A DNA stretch of 64,000 nucleotides from Margaritifera margaritifera (GCA_029931535.1 JAQPZY010001579.1:3028501-3092500), one strand, 5' to 3'. Counted from the stretch's first letter, positions 21,088-34,089 are shown. Notes: generated by a model not told the origin, from the letters alone. Numbers and translations: made by a program.

Positions 21088-21238
21088 AATGCCGTGGCTC
21101 AGTGGTTAGTTTGTCGGACTTGCGACCATCTGATGAGCCAGGGTCTGGTTTGCCCTTGACACTTGACTCCAGCTGCCTCAGCACTAAATAACCTACTTGT
21201 CTTGCTGTGCCGTAAAACACCAAACCAATCCAAACCAT
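21088..21238 (+). repeat. tRNA-derived SINE, family 3
   Basis: The tRNA-like head contains 'gtggctcagtggttag' (box A type) and ends near 'gggtctggtt' in the box B position. The tail has 'gctgcctcagcacta' and ends 'tgccgtaaaacacc', shared with the SINE at 18,478. Confidence 0.72.
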
Positions 21239-21410
21239 GTAAACTTGTGGCTCCCTTTCTATTATTGCTATGAATAATATTTTGTTTGTATGAAGTATAT
21301 ATTGAGTGAAAGAGGAATGAGAGATAGCTACATTAACATGAAACTATATTAAAGTCATTAAAAGGAAAGAAAGGCTAGAATATATAGTCCTTTCTGGCTA
21401 GGAGTAATAT

Positions 21411-21523
<113 letters not shown>

Positions 21524-21682
21524 GCCATGCAATATATGAAGGCAGACTGATCGAATTACAGGATGATTTCATTTTTAAATAGATAGCTTGGTGAGTACGA
21601 TCTTTGGCAGATAAGTAAATAGGCAGTTAAACAGCTAGTCATATAGGTAGGAAGCTGATTGCTAGCTAGTTGGTAGTAAATG

Positions 21683-21902
21683 TACCGTTCATACTCTCGT
21701 ATAAGTTGGTCTAAATGCAAAAAACATAGACCCTGATCTGCCTTCGCATAATGCACCGGCAGATCAGGGTCTATGTTGTTTGTTCTACTGATTAGTCCCT
21801 ACAAACTGCATAGACCCAGATCCGCCGGCGCATTATGCGAAGGCAGATCTGGGTCTATGCAGTTTGCAGTTGGTTTTGCATTATACGCGAGTACCGACGG
21901 TA
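21683..21902 (-). mobile_element. Double-hairpin MITE, copy A
   Basis: Terminal inverted repeats 'taccgttcatactctcgtat' and 'atacgcgagtaccgacggta' enclose two consecutive hairpins. One has arms 'catagaccctgatctgcc' and the other arms 'catagacccagatccgcc', each with a centre like 'gcataatgc'. The spacer is 'gttctactgattagtcc'. Copies B (25,516) and C (62,784) have the same plan in the opposite orientation. There is no coding capacity. Confidence 0.9.
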
Positions 21903-22869
21903 GGTAAATTGCTATTCATCCGTAATCAAACAATCATCAGATCTTTGATACATGTATAAATGGATTGATGGATAGGCAGACAGATCGGTAGAAACTGGGT
22001 CATCCTTTGAGTAATTACTCGTCCTGCAATCTTTGAAATCTTTCGAGATTTGGTATGGACACATACACACTTGCATATGTGTACAATTAGCTTGATTCAG
22101 CTTGATAGATAAATGGGTAGATAGAAAGAGACAGACGGAGAGAAAGAGATACATAGACATGTTGAACCCCTCCTCACCTTGTTTCCCTTCTGATACAAAT
22201 GTAGAGTTATATCCACTCCCCATATCTTTCTGCAGCAAATACTGCTCTTTGAAAGAGGTGTAAGTAGTTTATTGGTAATACCATTTTTATTATGTGACGT
22301 AAATGACATGGTTTGATATTTACCCTGTGCTGGTTAAGACATTTCACACCATTACAGAATCAAATTTTACATATTTACTATCAATGTGATTGCTGTCAAT
22401 GTGATTACTGTTTTGTACAATAGTTTTTGTCACATTTAAATTTGATTAACGAAAATATTAGCATGATATGAACATATTCTGAAAATATGAAAGGGAACAA
22501 ACATTGGCTGCGTAGCTTCAGTTATTTCATTTCCCCACTTTAAAAAAAAATAGTTGAAATCCCTGATGTAAAGTTTTAAAATCTGAATTTATAGATCATC
22601 ATTTAATTTTTAATGTGTAGGACTATTGAGTAAAAGAGGAATGAGAGATAGCAACATTAATATGAAAGGATATTATTGGAAATATTTATCAAAATGTATA
22701 AATGCGGCCTTTTGATTGGTCAGAATATTTTTGAGTAAGATTTGGAGTCTAGTAAAGTTTTATGACAGAGGGGCCTGGTCCCTTTTTCTCGAAACCATTT
22801 GAATAAGAAACTCAAGCTCATGTTCAAAGCCCAAAAACGTTTGATAGTGTATAACTTTAATTAGAATAA
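21903..22869. other. No gene seen
   Basis: It contains imperfect GATA/TAGA-type short repeats (about 21,960-22,150). A 50-bp block at 22,625-22,674 ('aagaggaatgagagatagc') directly repeats 21,303-21,352. Confidence 0.55.
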
Positions 22870-23275
22870 AGTTAGACTGCCAAACGTCGATGACAATTGT
22901 TGACCCTAAGTGTGATATCTGATTTGGGAGATGACTGCCAAAGTTAGATGACAATGGTTGACCCTAAGTGTCATATCTGATTTGGGAGATGACTGCTAAA
23001 GTTAGATGACAATATTTGACCCTAAGTGTCATGATTTGGGAGATGATTGCCAAAGTTAGATGACAGTGGTTGACCCTAAGTGTCATATCTGAGTTGGGAG
23101 ATGACTGCTAAAATTAGATGACAATATTTGACCCTAAGTGTCATGATTTGGGAGATGATTGCCAAAGTTAGATGACAGTGGTTGACCCTAAGTGTCATAT
23201 CTGAGTTGGGAGATGACTGCCAAAGTTAGATGACAATGGTTGATCATTAGTGTCATATCTGATTTGGGAGATTTC
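22870..23275. repeat. 53-59 bp minisatellite, 7 units, with dimeric higher-order repeat
   Basis: Units contain 'gactgccaaagttagatgac' and 'tgaccctaagtgtcat'. Units 3+4 (22,991-23,103) and 5+6 (23,104-23,214) are nearly identical dimers of about 112 bp. The array is flanked by inverted 'aagaaactcaagctca' (about 22,807) and 'gcttgagtttgagtttctt' (about 23,277). Confidence 0.9.
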
Positions 23276-23382
23276 AGCTTGAGTTTGAGTTTCTTGGTAA
23301 AAGAGTTTCCATAATACAGGACCTGACATCGTCACTTTGTTACTAGTATGTACATCGATTCCTCGAACTAAATTTAGGGGTC

Positions 23383-23545
23383 CCGGGTAGCCGAGTGGTC
23401 TAGGGCGCTCGCCTTTACAGATCCCTCACATATCACCTCTGTCTGCGTGTGTTCGTGTCTCGGCTCGTCCAATGTGAGTATGTGAGAAAGTTTGCCTGTA
23501 GCTTACCGTGTGTCGGCCTATCGAATGCTGAAATATGGCAATAAA
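23383..23545 (+). repeat. tRNA-Leu-like SINE, family 4
   Basis: The head 'gtagccgagtggtctagggc' is followed by 'gctcgcctttacag' and a tail 'aatgtgagtatgtgagaaag'. The same head and tail occur in inverse orientation at 63,421-63,613. Confidence 0.8.
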
Positions 23546-24624
23546 CCAACGAAATCAAGCAAATCAAACTTAAATCTATCGAATACTCGCAATGACTCGA
23601 ATACCCGGTATGACTCAAACGACTTGCTAATTTCCTAGGCGTTAAAGACAGGGTTGGGGTATAAATGTAGGATTAATTCTGCTGTGTCGTTTTCTTCCTT
23701 ACTGTGGTAGTAAACAGTTCTCTGAATAGGCACTTGATTTTTCAACTACGTATATGATTGTTTTTTTAAAGGCAGACATAGCCTCTGATCTGTATAGATA
23801 GAACCGTCCAGTTTCAAAATCTCGTCTTTAAACCCGTCCCTGCCTGCGACATGAAAAACTCGAACAACGTAAATTGCATTGATCCTGGGCAAACTAGAAC
23901 ACAACAATTTTGAACTGGCAACACATGGAAATTTTGAGGTTTTATTGTACTTTGTAATTGTTCTTTATGTATATTACTCTGCTATTAGAACAGTTTGTTC
24001 GTGTTGTTTATTGTACCCCATGTGGTTATTATAAATCTTAGGTTACTATTGCAGGGAAACCAGTCTATATGTTACAGTCAAGGACAATTTTGTCCTTTAA
24101 AGACAGGCGTTGGTTATAAGGAGGAGTGTCTCATATATGCCCTGAATGTATCTTATCATTCTTGTCATTTATTTTTGCTAACAATACCCGGTGGAATTTT
24201 GAACCATAGTTAATTACTAGTAAGATATATAGGGAACATTTATTTCATTGAAAACCGTGAGTAAAGAGTGTAACGGTGTACATACATTTTCTGTTGTAAG
24301 TAAGTTCAGTTGTCATTTTATTATATATAACACACTGTCCTTTATACGCGGCGAGGATAAACAAAATTATGGGATCTTGGTCCACTTAGACAGGTGTCAT
24401 TTATATTAAGGAAAATCAAATAAGGGTTCTTATTTGGTGATTTCTGTAAGTGTCCTTTATGGTCAGTTGTCCAATATTTCGATGTATCCTTTAAGGCAGG
24501 TTTCACGGAACCTTTACAAGATAAGCAAGTCAGACAGATAGGGACAGGAATATTAGTCATTTGCTCCCTTGCTTTCACTCTAATAGGATAATGCATTACA
24601 CAAGAATTTTCACCAAAGTAAAGA
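23546..24624. other. No gene seen
   Basis: No feature recognised; only short chance frames. Confidence 0.55.
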
Positions 24625-25133
24625 GACTAGCTATAAGCCAAAAATGGTGTTTTAAACTACGACAGAGACTAGCCATAAGCCAAAACTGGTGTTTTAAACT
24701 ACGACAGAGACTAGCCATAAGCCAAAACTGGTGTTTTAAACTACGACAGAGACTAGCCATAAGCCAAAAATGGTGTTTTAAACTATGACCGAGACTAGCT
24801 ATAAGCCAAAAAACAGTGTTTTAAACTATGACCGAGACTAGCTATAAGTCAAAAAACGGTGTTTTAAACTATGACCGACACTAGCTATAAGCCAAAAACG
24901 GTGTTTTAAACTATGACCGAGACTAGCTATAAGTCAAAAAACGGTGTTTTAAACTATGACCGAGACTAGCTATAAGTCAAAAAACGGTGTTTTAAACTAT
25001 GACCGAGACTAGCTATAAGTCAAAAAATGGTGTTTTAAACTATGACCGAGACTAGCTATAAGCCCAAAAACGGTGTTTTAAACTATGATAGAGACTAGCT
25101 ATAAGCCAAAAAACGGTGTTTTAAACTATGACA
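24625..25133. repeat. 42-43 bp minisatellite, about 12 copies
   Basis: The unit is 'gagactagctataagccaaa' plus 'aaacggtgttttaaactatg' plus 'acc'. The first four units are 42 bp and leave an open frame; later units are 43 bp and close it. Confidence 0.95.
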
Positions 25134-25515
25134 GATGATAGTTCCTCCAATCAGAATATGACATACAATAAACTCAGTTTAAAATTTTTCTATTTACAAA
25201 TTTATTTCATGTATAATTGCATCGTTTGAAAATTCTGGGCTTCATTGGCACATAGATAGGATTTTAAGATATAGGACTTGTCCTTGTTCAACAGTGTGCT
25301 TCTTCTCTTGACAGAAGTCTTTTCTCCCTCCTTTGCAGATATATTTTATATTAAAGGGTTATCTATAAATTTGTTGGGACCCACTTTTTATGGCCAGAGA
25401 AATTAATGTCATCATGGCATGCACATTCAATTTCAACCATATAATCTTATGAATCGTTTTTATCCAGTTTATATAAGTAAAATATATGAGTATGTTATAT
25501 TGTTTATGTTCACTA

Positions 25516-25731
25516 TACCGTATAAACTCGCGTATAACTCGAACTGCAAACTGCAATGACCCCAAACTGCCGTCGCATAATGCGCCGGCAGATCTGGGTC
25601 TATGCAGTTTGTAAGGACTATTCAGTAGAACAAACAACATAGACCCTGATCTGCCGGCATATTATGCGACGGCAGATCATGGTCTATCTTGTTTGCATTT
25701 GGACTGGAATTATACGCGAGTATATACGGTA
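25516..25731 (+). mobile_element. Double-hairpin MITE, copy B
   Basis: The ends 'taccgtataaactcgcgtat' and 'atacgcgagtatatacggta' enclose hairpin 1 ('ccgtcgcataatgcgccgg' centre), a spacer with 'ggactattcagtagaac' and hairpin 2 with arms 'agaccctgatctgccgg'. It is inverted relative to copy A. Confidence 0.9.
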
Positions 25732-27862
25732 ATGTAGGTGTAGTTTCCTTCGTCATCGTCATATAATTGTTTTAGGCTCCCTTTTTTTCTCTCTCTATCC
25801 ACTGGTACTCAACTGTATGCTATAACTGTTGAATAAATTCTTGTATCTCGTTCCTTATATTCTGTATAAATAGAAGTAGTAAAATTGTATAATTAGAAGT
25901 AGTATAATTGTATAAATACAAGTAGTATCATAAAGTTTCGACCACAACTAGCTTCTGCTGGGTTAGAGCATGTCTAATGTCCGCCCCGAAGATCAATTGC
26001 TGGTATAATATAGTGTAGTGTTTTTCTGTCTCACATGCCAATTGCCTTTGTGTAGAAGAAGGAATATAGAGAATACAAAGGATCAACGTCTGTTTGAAGA
26101 ACAAGGCATGCGCATTGCAATGAGGTGGGTGAGTGTTTAACTCATATATTCACACATATTAGAACAGCTTCCTTTACTTTCTTTGAGGATTCTATCGTTT
26201 CTTACATTCGTAAGCACGTACGGATTAAGATGTATGTATGTATATATCTAAGTAGTTAAGTATGTATGAGTGCATGTATGTATGTCTGTCCGTCTCTCTG
26301 TATGCCCATATGTATGTAGCTAGGTAGGTAGGTATGTGTGCATGTATGCATGTATATCTGTCGGTTGCTGTCTGTCTGTCTGTATGTATGCAGTTTTTAA
26401 TTATTTTCTGGTTTGTTTTTATTGTAGAATAGTGTTTTCTTGAAGTTGTGTTACTGATCACATTAATTCAGTTAAGTTTATTAGATTGACCTCTGTTCCT
26501 TGTCAGTAAGACTTCGGATGACATCTTTCAGCCTTTTTCAGAAATCGTATCAAATTTCATGTCATCTTTTACATAAGTTTCTCTTCATATTGGTGGTCCT
26601 GGTTAAAATCCCCAGCAATGTCTTTAAATTTTGACCAATGTCTACTCGTGATTGCTTTTCTTGTTACTTAAAATATTACACTAGCATCTAAATGGACAGC
26701 ATATAGTATAAACATAACAAGCAAAGATGTTTTTTTTAAAAATTATTACCTGTCTTTAAGATCATAAACTCTGAGTTCTAATTTAATACTGATGTTAAAG
26801 TCTCAGCCAGTCAAAAATGAGTTTTCAAAAGTCAACCCCTCTTTGACTGGTTGACACAAAATGTAAGCTCAACAGTTTTATGATCTCTAAGCCAGACCCA
26901 ATATTCTTGAGATTATTGAGCCCGAAATTCAATCCTAAGATCAAAGCCTTAAAAGTATGACAGTCTGTAACCTAAATTTAATAAAGTTAGAATCATAGAA
27001 CTTGAAGGTATTTCTTAACTTTGGTCCATCTCCTAGACGTCTAAATTTCACCGACGTAGATATACTCAAAGTATTACATCTGATTTTGAGTTTATAACTG
27101 GAGCTTCAGCTTCGTGCTCAACAGGTTTCCTAAATACGGGGCTAAAATATTAGATTGCTGGAACAGCCGAAGAACTTTCACATGAGCCTACTCCTATTTT
27201 ATTCACCCATTTGCAGTCTGGAATAGATGAATCTGAGAATTGGCAGTATATTGTTATTTATACATTATGTGAGAGATAAGATGGTATGTTTAAGTTGGAA
27301 ATATTCATGGGGTACAAATGAACACAGATGTTTCAACATCAGATAGAATCTGACATTATTTCCTCGCATAAACTCCGTTAATCAAGAGGTAAACAACATT
27401 CATACTTGCTGTCCACATACACAGCAATGGCAGCACTTTAAAAGTTGATTTGGAGTGACTAGACGGAAACCATGTGAGTTTTGTATTTGTATAAGTCTAG
27501 GAGCACTTTTCACCTACTGACATGTGAAAACCCGTCTGAAAAGTCCGTTTGCAAGCACATTTGCTCTTCCAGAATATGTATTTGAAACGGCTAGGGTAAA
27601 AGAAATCGATTAGTTAGTAATACATGTTGCTAGCACATGTTCCAGTGAAACAAAAATGAGAGGAATAATTGAAAATAAGGAATGATTGCCGTTGGAAGTC
27701 GTTTACTCCTTTGAGTTACATGAAGATACTTGGGAGCACATTGTTTCTCTGAGTTGCGCCTAAAACCTTGTTATACTGCATTCTTTGCTCGGTTTGAAAT
27801 GTCTTTGCGATAAGACACGTGAGTCATCTTGTACATTGGAATGTCTAACAAATATAACGTGT

Positions 27863-27863
<1 letters not shown>
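25732..27863. other. No gene seen; imperfect TATG/CTGT simple repeat at 26,224-26,395
   Basis: Apart from the degenerate tetranucleotide stretch, no repeat family or gene was recognised. Confidence 0.55.

Positions 27864-27930
<67 letters not shown>
27864..27930. repeat. (TA)n microsatellite
   Basis: Pure TA run. Confidence 0.97.
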
Positions 27931-27932
<2 letters not shown>

Positions 27933-28317
27933 CAAGAAGCGGATGTAATTCTATTTTAATTAAACATGTACTGATTTTGGATACCAGAATTCGTAGTTCT
28001 CAATTCTCCCTACTGGAATATGTAAAAAGCTGTATTAGTTTCACACCCCGTGTACACTCGTAGAGATTTCCCCAAATGTTTGCTTTTAAAAATGTGGAGG
28101 TGAATGATACCATCATGCTCTTGTAATATATATATATATATATATAGTGAGAGAGATGCTTTATATTTTGATCATAAATATGTATACTCGTATATACTAT
28201 ATAATTATGTGGTTTCACCATAACAGAACATATGTGGCCTTGAAAAAGGAATCCATAGAACTCCAAAAAATCCCAGGCCAATGTCTCAGGCTTGCGGCAC
28301 CGTCCTTTGTCATGTTT

Positions 28318-28319
<2 letters not shown>

Positions 28320-28352
<33 letters not shown>
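28320..28352. repeat. (CT)n microsatellite
   Basis: Pure CT run inside the 28-kb element. Confidence 0.95.
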
Positions 28353-28354
<2 letters not shown>

Positions 28355-28457
28355 AGTTAAGCAAAATGTTGATTTGAAAAGTTAATCATATTTTCTTTGA
28401 TCGTATTTTTGTTCCCACTGTTCATCTTTACTGTAAAGCTAATACGTGGAAGTTATA

Positions 28458-28460
<3 letters not shown>

Positions 28461-28509
<49 letters not shown>
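28461..28509. repeat. (TG)n microsatellite
   Basis: Pure TG run inside the 28-kb element. Confidence 0.96.
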
Positions 28510-28510
<1 letters not shown>

Positions 28511-29427
28511 CAGTTGAATCTGAAGTACTTTATGTCACATATAATATTTTAAATAAATATATTTAATTGGAGAATTAAGTAGAGGGAAGTGGGCATATTG
28601 ATGTATGCTCTCAGAAAGTATACATACTCTCAGCGATTACAGTACTCAAAAATTAGTGTTTGAATACTTTGGCATAGAAAGTATTTTTTCTACTAAGTTC
28701 AATAATATTTGACTTTTGTTGATGGAGTGAAGAACAATTACCCCCTAAGTTTTATTTCGGTTTTGGTTAACAGGCAGAAGGACACTTTATTGTAGATGCG
28801 TTGTTGGCTTAATTTCCATTATTACTTATCTATTCGTCTATTCATATTTATTTTGCAGAATATTCACCACCTTAAAAGACACTGAATAATTATGTTGATT
28901 TAAATCAGTATCAGATTTTTTTCAGGTATAAAATATGTCAAAGCATTTTTATTTTTTTAAATAACCAAAGAATTACCTCGTTAAAATGTAATGACTCGAA
29001 TAAGGAAACTCTCATGAAAATACTTTCCTGTCAGTTTACATTGAAAGATTTGACCTTTTAAATTTTTGCTAACTATAAATTTCTTTCTGAGAAAAGTTAA
29101 TATCAATGATTTACACAGAATTTACTGTTAAATGGTTTTAAACAGGAACTAAAGATATCTGATGGACAATGCATATATGCTACTCTTAATACCATGTTGC
29201 ATTACTAGCCCCATCCTCTGATGCTGGCACCTATTAATGAATAGTGACAGTTCTTGTCTGGTGTGGGGAGTATAGTTAGAGGACTGCTGAGCCGACCTTG
29301 ATGGGCATTTTTTAAAAATCAAACATTTGGGGAAATCTCTACGAGCGTGTACTAATACAACGTGCCACGTGTTCCGTTTACGTTTTACGATTCATGGTGA
29401 ATTATGCCCATAGTTAAGCTACTCTTT

Positions 29428-30236
29428 GCGTGAATGAAAATACAAAATGGTAGAGTAGATAAGAGTACAACATGGTAGAGTAGATGAAAGTACAACATGG
29501 TAGAGTAGATGAAATCACAAAATGGTAGAGTAGATGAGAATACAAAATGGTAGAGTAGATCAAAGTACAAAATGGTAGAGTAGATGAAATTACAAAATGG
29601 TAGAGTAGAGGAAAGTACAAAATGGTAGAGTAGATGAAATTACAAAATGGTAGAGTAGATGAAATTACAAAATGGTAGAGTAGAGGAAAGTACAAAATGG
29701 TAGGGTAGAGGAAAGTACAAAATGGTAGAGTAGATGAAATTACAAAATGGTAGAGTAGAGGAAAGTACAAAATGGTAGAGTAGATGAAAGTACAAAATGG
29801 TAGAGTAGATGAAAGTACAAAATGGTAGAGTAGATGAAAGTACAAAATGGTAGAGTAGAGGAAAGTACAAAATGGTAGAGTAGATGAAAGTACAAAATGG
29901 TAGAGTAGATGAAAGTACAAAATGGTAGAGTAGAGGAAAGTACAAAATGGTAGAGTAGAGGAAAGTACAAAATGGTAGAGTAGATGAAAGTACAAAATGG
30001 TAGAGTAGATGAAAGTACAAAATGGTAGAGTAGATGAAAGTACAAAATGGTAGAGTAGATGAAAGTACAAAATGGTAGAGTAGATGAAAGTACAAAATGG
30101 TAGAGTAGAGGAAAGTACAAAATGGTAGAGTAGAGGAAAGTACAAATTGGTAGAGTAGAGGAAAGTACAAAATGGTAGAGTAGATGAAAGTACAAAATGG
30201 TAGAGTAGAGGAAAGTACAAAATGGTAGAGTAGATG
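29428..30236. repeat. 25-bp minisatellite, about 32 copies
   Basis: The unit 'aaaatggtagagtagatgaa' plus 'agtac' repeats with few variants: T/G at one site ('agat' or 'agag') and 'agt/att' at another. The unit has no stop in any minus-strand frame, and the 25-bp period rotates the frames. All three minus frames are therefore open, giving apparent proteins of 151-268 residues that are artefacts. Confidence 0.95.
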
Positions 30237-30766
30237 AAGAAGTATTAAAAGCACTGAAAATAAAAATGTATTACAGAGCATTTTCAAGTCGAACATGAAT
30301 GGCCAGCCATTGTCCCGGAAACATCTTGCCGTGCAACGATCTTAGAAAAGTAAAAAATAGTGCGAGCTTTTAATCTTGCTTGGGTCACAATAAAAATGTC
30401 AGAATATTTTTTTTCAAGCGTTCATATATATCAGTTGCTGCATTTACAAACTAGACTTGAATTTTCTCTTTCTTTCAGTACATTAAACAAAAAAATTAAA
30501 AGTTTAAACTAAACACGCTTGCGCAGTGGATTCGATAGTTTTTCGTGCACAAAACCGATGTATTCCTTGATTCTGTTTTCGTGAGGCTATATGGGGATGC
30601 CTTTGAATCAAATAAGAGATTACAATTTGAATGCGGCATGATATGCTAAAGATGTTTTTTGTATTGAGCAAAAAAATGCATACAAACGTTTTTGAAAGCG
30701 AGAAAAGGAAAGATAAGGGAACCAGCAGAGCATAGAAAAGGTATGGTATTGAGAAAACTGAGGTCA

Positions 30767-30806
<40 letters not shown>

Positions 30807-32417
30807 AATCTGGGCCCAAGTACAATGGATCAAAAAGATAAGGAAGTACTATCGTTTCGGATTGTCTAGCTGCGGCTGCCTTTGTTCAACGTAACATTGA
30901 CAACTCCAGGCAAACTTTTCCGCTTAATTGCTAAGTATAGCACATTTCAGGGAGAACGCGATTGTTTGTTGCTTTTTGTTGTTGTTGTTGGGTTTTTTCC
31001 GCGACTGATAAACGACCGCTACATGTGAACATAATTTATGTTATACAGTGCAATTTTGATAGAAATGAAGAGGGACAGTACACAGGACGTCTCGTCTCTG
31101 CAATAGGAGGGGACTCTCAGTGCATTTTATTTATTGTTGCTGCAATTTCGAAAACAGTCTATCCCAATACTCGACAAGCGAAATGTAACTGCCGTAGTAA
31201 AGTAGTTTTCCATCTGCGCGGCAGAGACAAATGTTACAGTCAATGCGATTCGGTAGTACATGACTTCCGTGACCAATTACATGCAAATATTAAATGATAT
31301 TCTAAATTTTAATTCTATCAAAATAGACTTTAAACAGATAGAATCTGAAATAATATTGGGTGTATATCGATGATTGTTGATTCGTGTGAAGTTTTGTATC
31401 GCTTAATCTAGGAATGTTGTTAACACAAAATATATATTGTTGATATCGTCAAGATATCAAAGTGTTGAAAAACATATATTCAGCAAGGCTATATTATGAA
31501 CACTTAATTAACTGATTGGGATATAATTCGCAGCTGTTACACAATAATGCTAGACCTCAGCCTGCATAATAATTTAAAGGTCGCATTTATCGTTCATAAT
31601 TAGGCTTTTGGGCAATAATTTGGAATCGTTTTACCTCTTTAGAAAATTTAAACTTGGCTGAAGAATCCGATCGTGACATTGTGGAACTATGTATGAATAA
31701 GAAATGAATACTATCTAAAACAAAATGGATACTCAACCAAAACTAACAAACATGCAAACCCACATATGACTTAAACAACAGCCTTTGTTTTCGAGTCTGA
31801 GATTTATTTACAAATTCGGGAGTGAGGGAGATCGTGTATCTAAAGACAAATAAACATTATTTATATGCTGGTGGCAACGGCTCGGTTTGAATGTGTGCCA
31901 ATCAATATTGTGCAGTATATAAAATATATAACATTGTAAAACACAAGATAATGTTATTTCATCAAACAATGAAAGAAAATCATGCCAAAGTATTAAATAT
32001 TTACCTTTTGCTGGTTGCACGATTATTGGAAACGTTGTTCAATAATATGAACGCATGAATAATATTTCAACTTATTTGAGTCACAAATTTCCACATGACT
32101 TAAACATCCAAAATATTGATTGATATGAGCTACACAAAAAGTCACTATTATCTAAGAATTTCTTTTATGACTTTGTCCAATTGCATTTTTGATAATTGTT
32201 TAAATTTATAATAATATATCTCCTAAAATAGATTAAATAGAAATTGATGTACTGCAGCTAAAAAAGTAGTTTTTGGAATGGTATGTTTACACCTAAAGAC
32301 GTATATATGCTCCATTATAATGAGATTTTAGTTTTTTTCCTTTACTGTTGTCATATTGTGGAAACAACATTTTCAATATTTTGTTTGTTTGTTTGATTTG
32401 TCTGTGTGTGTGGGGGG
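30237..32417. other. No gene recognised; one 111-codon open frame at 30,962-31,297
   Basis: The plus-strand frame at 30,962 starts 'MFVAFCCCCWVFSATDK' and has scattered cysteines; no family recognised and no support beyond its length. A (GA)n run lies at 30,775-30,803. The rest is AT-rich. Confidence 0.45.
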
Positions 32418-32560
32418 GGGGGGGGAGGGGCCGCAGTGGCATTTACAGCACAACACCACTTTGAACGTTATATCATGCAGCAGTAAGTAGAATAAAGTGT
32501 CTTGTCCAAGGACATACAACACCTGACCAACACCCTTCTGATAATGAGCCCAACTCTTGG
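32418..32560 (-). repeat. Truncated SINE tail
   Basis: It has the body motif 'aaagtgtcttgtccaaggac' and 'gccgcagtggcattta', resembling the non-tRNA part of the SINEs at 18,478 and 47,840. The tRNA head is not clear. A G run lies just to its left (about 32,411). Confidence 0.5.
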
Positions 32561-32567
32561 ATCGATG

Positions 32568-32815
32568 TGGTTCCTAAAGGAAATATGGTTTATTGCAAGT
32601 AAGACCGATGTGGTTCCTAAAGGAAATATGGTTTATTGCAAGTAAGACCGATGTGGTTCGTAAAGGAAATATGGTTTATTGCAAGTAAGACCGATGTGGT
32701 TCCTAAAGGAAATAATGTTTCTTGCGAGTAAGACCGATGTGGTTCCTAAAGGAAATATGGTTTATTGCAAGTAAGACCGATGTGGTTCGTAAAGGAAATA
32801 TGGTTTATTGGAAGT
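32568..32815. repeat. 43-bp minisatellite, 6 copies
   Basis: The unit 'gatgtggttcctaaaggaaa' continues with 'tatggtttattgcaagtaag' and 'acc', with small variants. Confidence 0.95.
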
Positions 32816-33120
32816 CTGAGCATTGTTATTCAAAAACACATTTACTGTCCCTATTTTAAATTCGCTATCAAAACATATTTCTGGCTTTTGTTGAGAATGG
32901 GTGTATTCCTATATGATTACAGTCAAGCATCTTATTGCGACCACCCTGAATGAAGACCGCTCCCCAATAACAGTCATGTTTTTTTAGTCATATTGATAAT
33001 GTAAAAGAGCAAACTGATCCTCTGAAAAAGGACCAGCTCCCAATTTGAAAGACTTGTTGTGAGTCCGAACGGTGGCCATACTTGGAAGTTGAAGTATTTT
33101 AAGTATTACCGTGTACAATA

Positions 33121-33262
33121 TTCCAACGTGGAATCGGAGTCATCGAATAATATGTTAGAACGTGGAATCGGAGTCATAGAACAGTATGTTAGAACATGGA
33201 ATCGGAGTCATCGAATAGTGTGTTAGAACATGGAATCGGAGTCATCGAATAGTATGTTAGAA
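33121..33262. repeat. 34-bp minisatellite, 4 copies
   Basis: Units contain 'gtggaatcggagtcatcgaa' and 'tatgttagaac'. Confidence 0.92.
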
Positions 33263-33514
33263 GAAATATTTTCTTGAAACGGGAAGATGATGGTAAAGTT
33301 TCTTTACAATATACAAATTTGCGTTTTTGGTTTCAAATGTAGATCTCAACCGTTCGTGGTAAGTTGGTATGTCTTCTTGACATAAACCCGTTAGAGATAA
33401 TACGATTTGATAAACGGGCTTTAAAAGGCATGTGACAGAAGACGCAACAATATCGTGTGCATTTTACAAGCTAAACTCCCGGAATATATTTTAGATTGTT
33501 ATTTTCCTTTTATT

Positions 33515-33985
33515 TATATATGCAAATGGAGAAAGGACTTCGAATTATCTCACTGTCATTGACATTTATAAATGCAAATGGGGGAAGGACTTCGAATTAT
33601 CTCACTGTCATTGACATTTATAAATGCAAATGGGGGAAGGACTTCTAATTATCTCACTGTCATTGACATTTATAAATGCAAATGGGGAAAGGACTTCGAA
33701 TTATCTCACTGTCATTGACATTTATAAATGCAAATGGGGGAAGGACTTCTAATTATCTCACTGTCATTGACATTTATAAATGCAAATGGGGAAAGGACTT
33801 CGAATTATCTCACTGTCATTGACATTTATAAATGCAAATGGGGGAAGGACTTCGATTTATCTAACTGTCGTTGACATTTATAAATGCAAACAGGGGAAAG
33901 ACTTCGAATTATCTCACTGTCATTGAATTTCATAAATGCAAAAGGGGGAAGAACTTCGAATTATCTCATTGTCATTTATTTTTAA
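33515..33985. repeat. 52-bp minisatellite, 9 copies
   Basis: Units contain 'gcaaatgggggaaggacttc', 'gaattatctcactgtcattg' and 'acatttataaat'. Alternating 'ggggga/ggggaa' variants suggest spread of unit pairs. It runs into a TA tract. Confidence 0.95.
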
Positions 33986-33988
33986 CCA

Positions 33989-34001
33989 TATATATATATA
34001 T

Positions 34002-34083
<82 letters not shown>

Positions 34084-34085
34084 AT
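33989..34085. repeat. (TA)n microsatellite with TATC interruptions
   Basis: TA repeat with several TATCTA units. Confidence 0.96.
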
Positions 34086-34089
34086 ATGC

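Larger units (their letters stand above)
28032..29360. mobile_element. Inverted-end element of about 1.3 kb, non-coding
   Basis: The left arm 'ctcgtagagatttccccaaa' with 'tgtttgcttttaaaaa' is mirrored at the right by 'tttggggaaatctctacgag'. The outer 'gtattagt' is also inverted. The interior holds TA, CT and TG microsatellites and AT-rich sequence without a transposase. It is probably a non-autonomous DNA transposon. No target duplication was identified. Confidence 0.6.

Noticed and set aside
29414..30220. 268-residue minus-strand protein with 25-bp-derived repeats
   Set aside because: It arises from a stop-free 25-bp array that is open in all three frames, with no independent coding evidence.
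30962..31297. Cysteine-containing secreted protein exon
   Set aside because: No family pattern, no clear splice context and no second supporting exon nearby.
33515..33985. CRISPR-like array
   Set aside because: The 52-bp units are contiguous without unique spacers and lie in animal DNA; it is an ordinary minisatellite.
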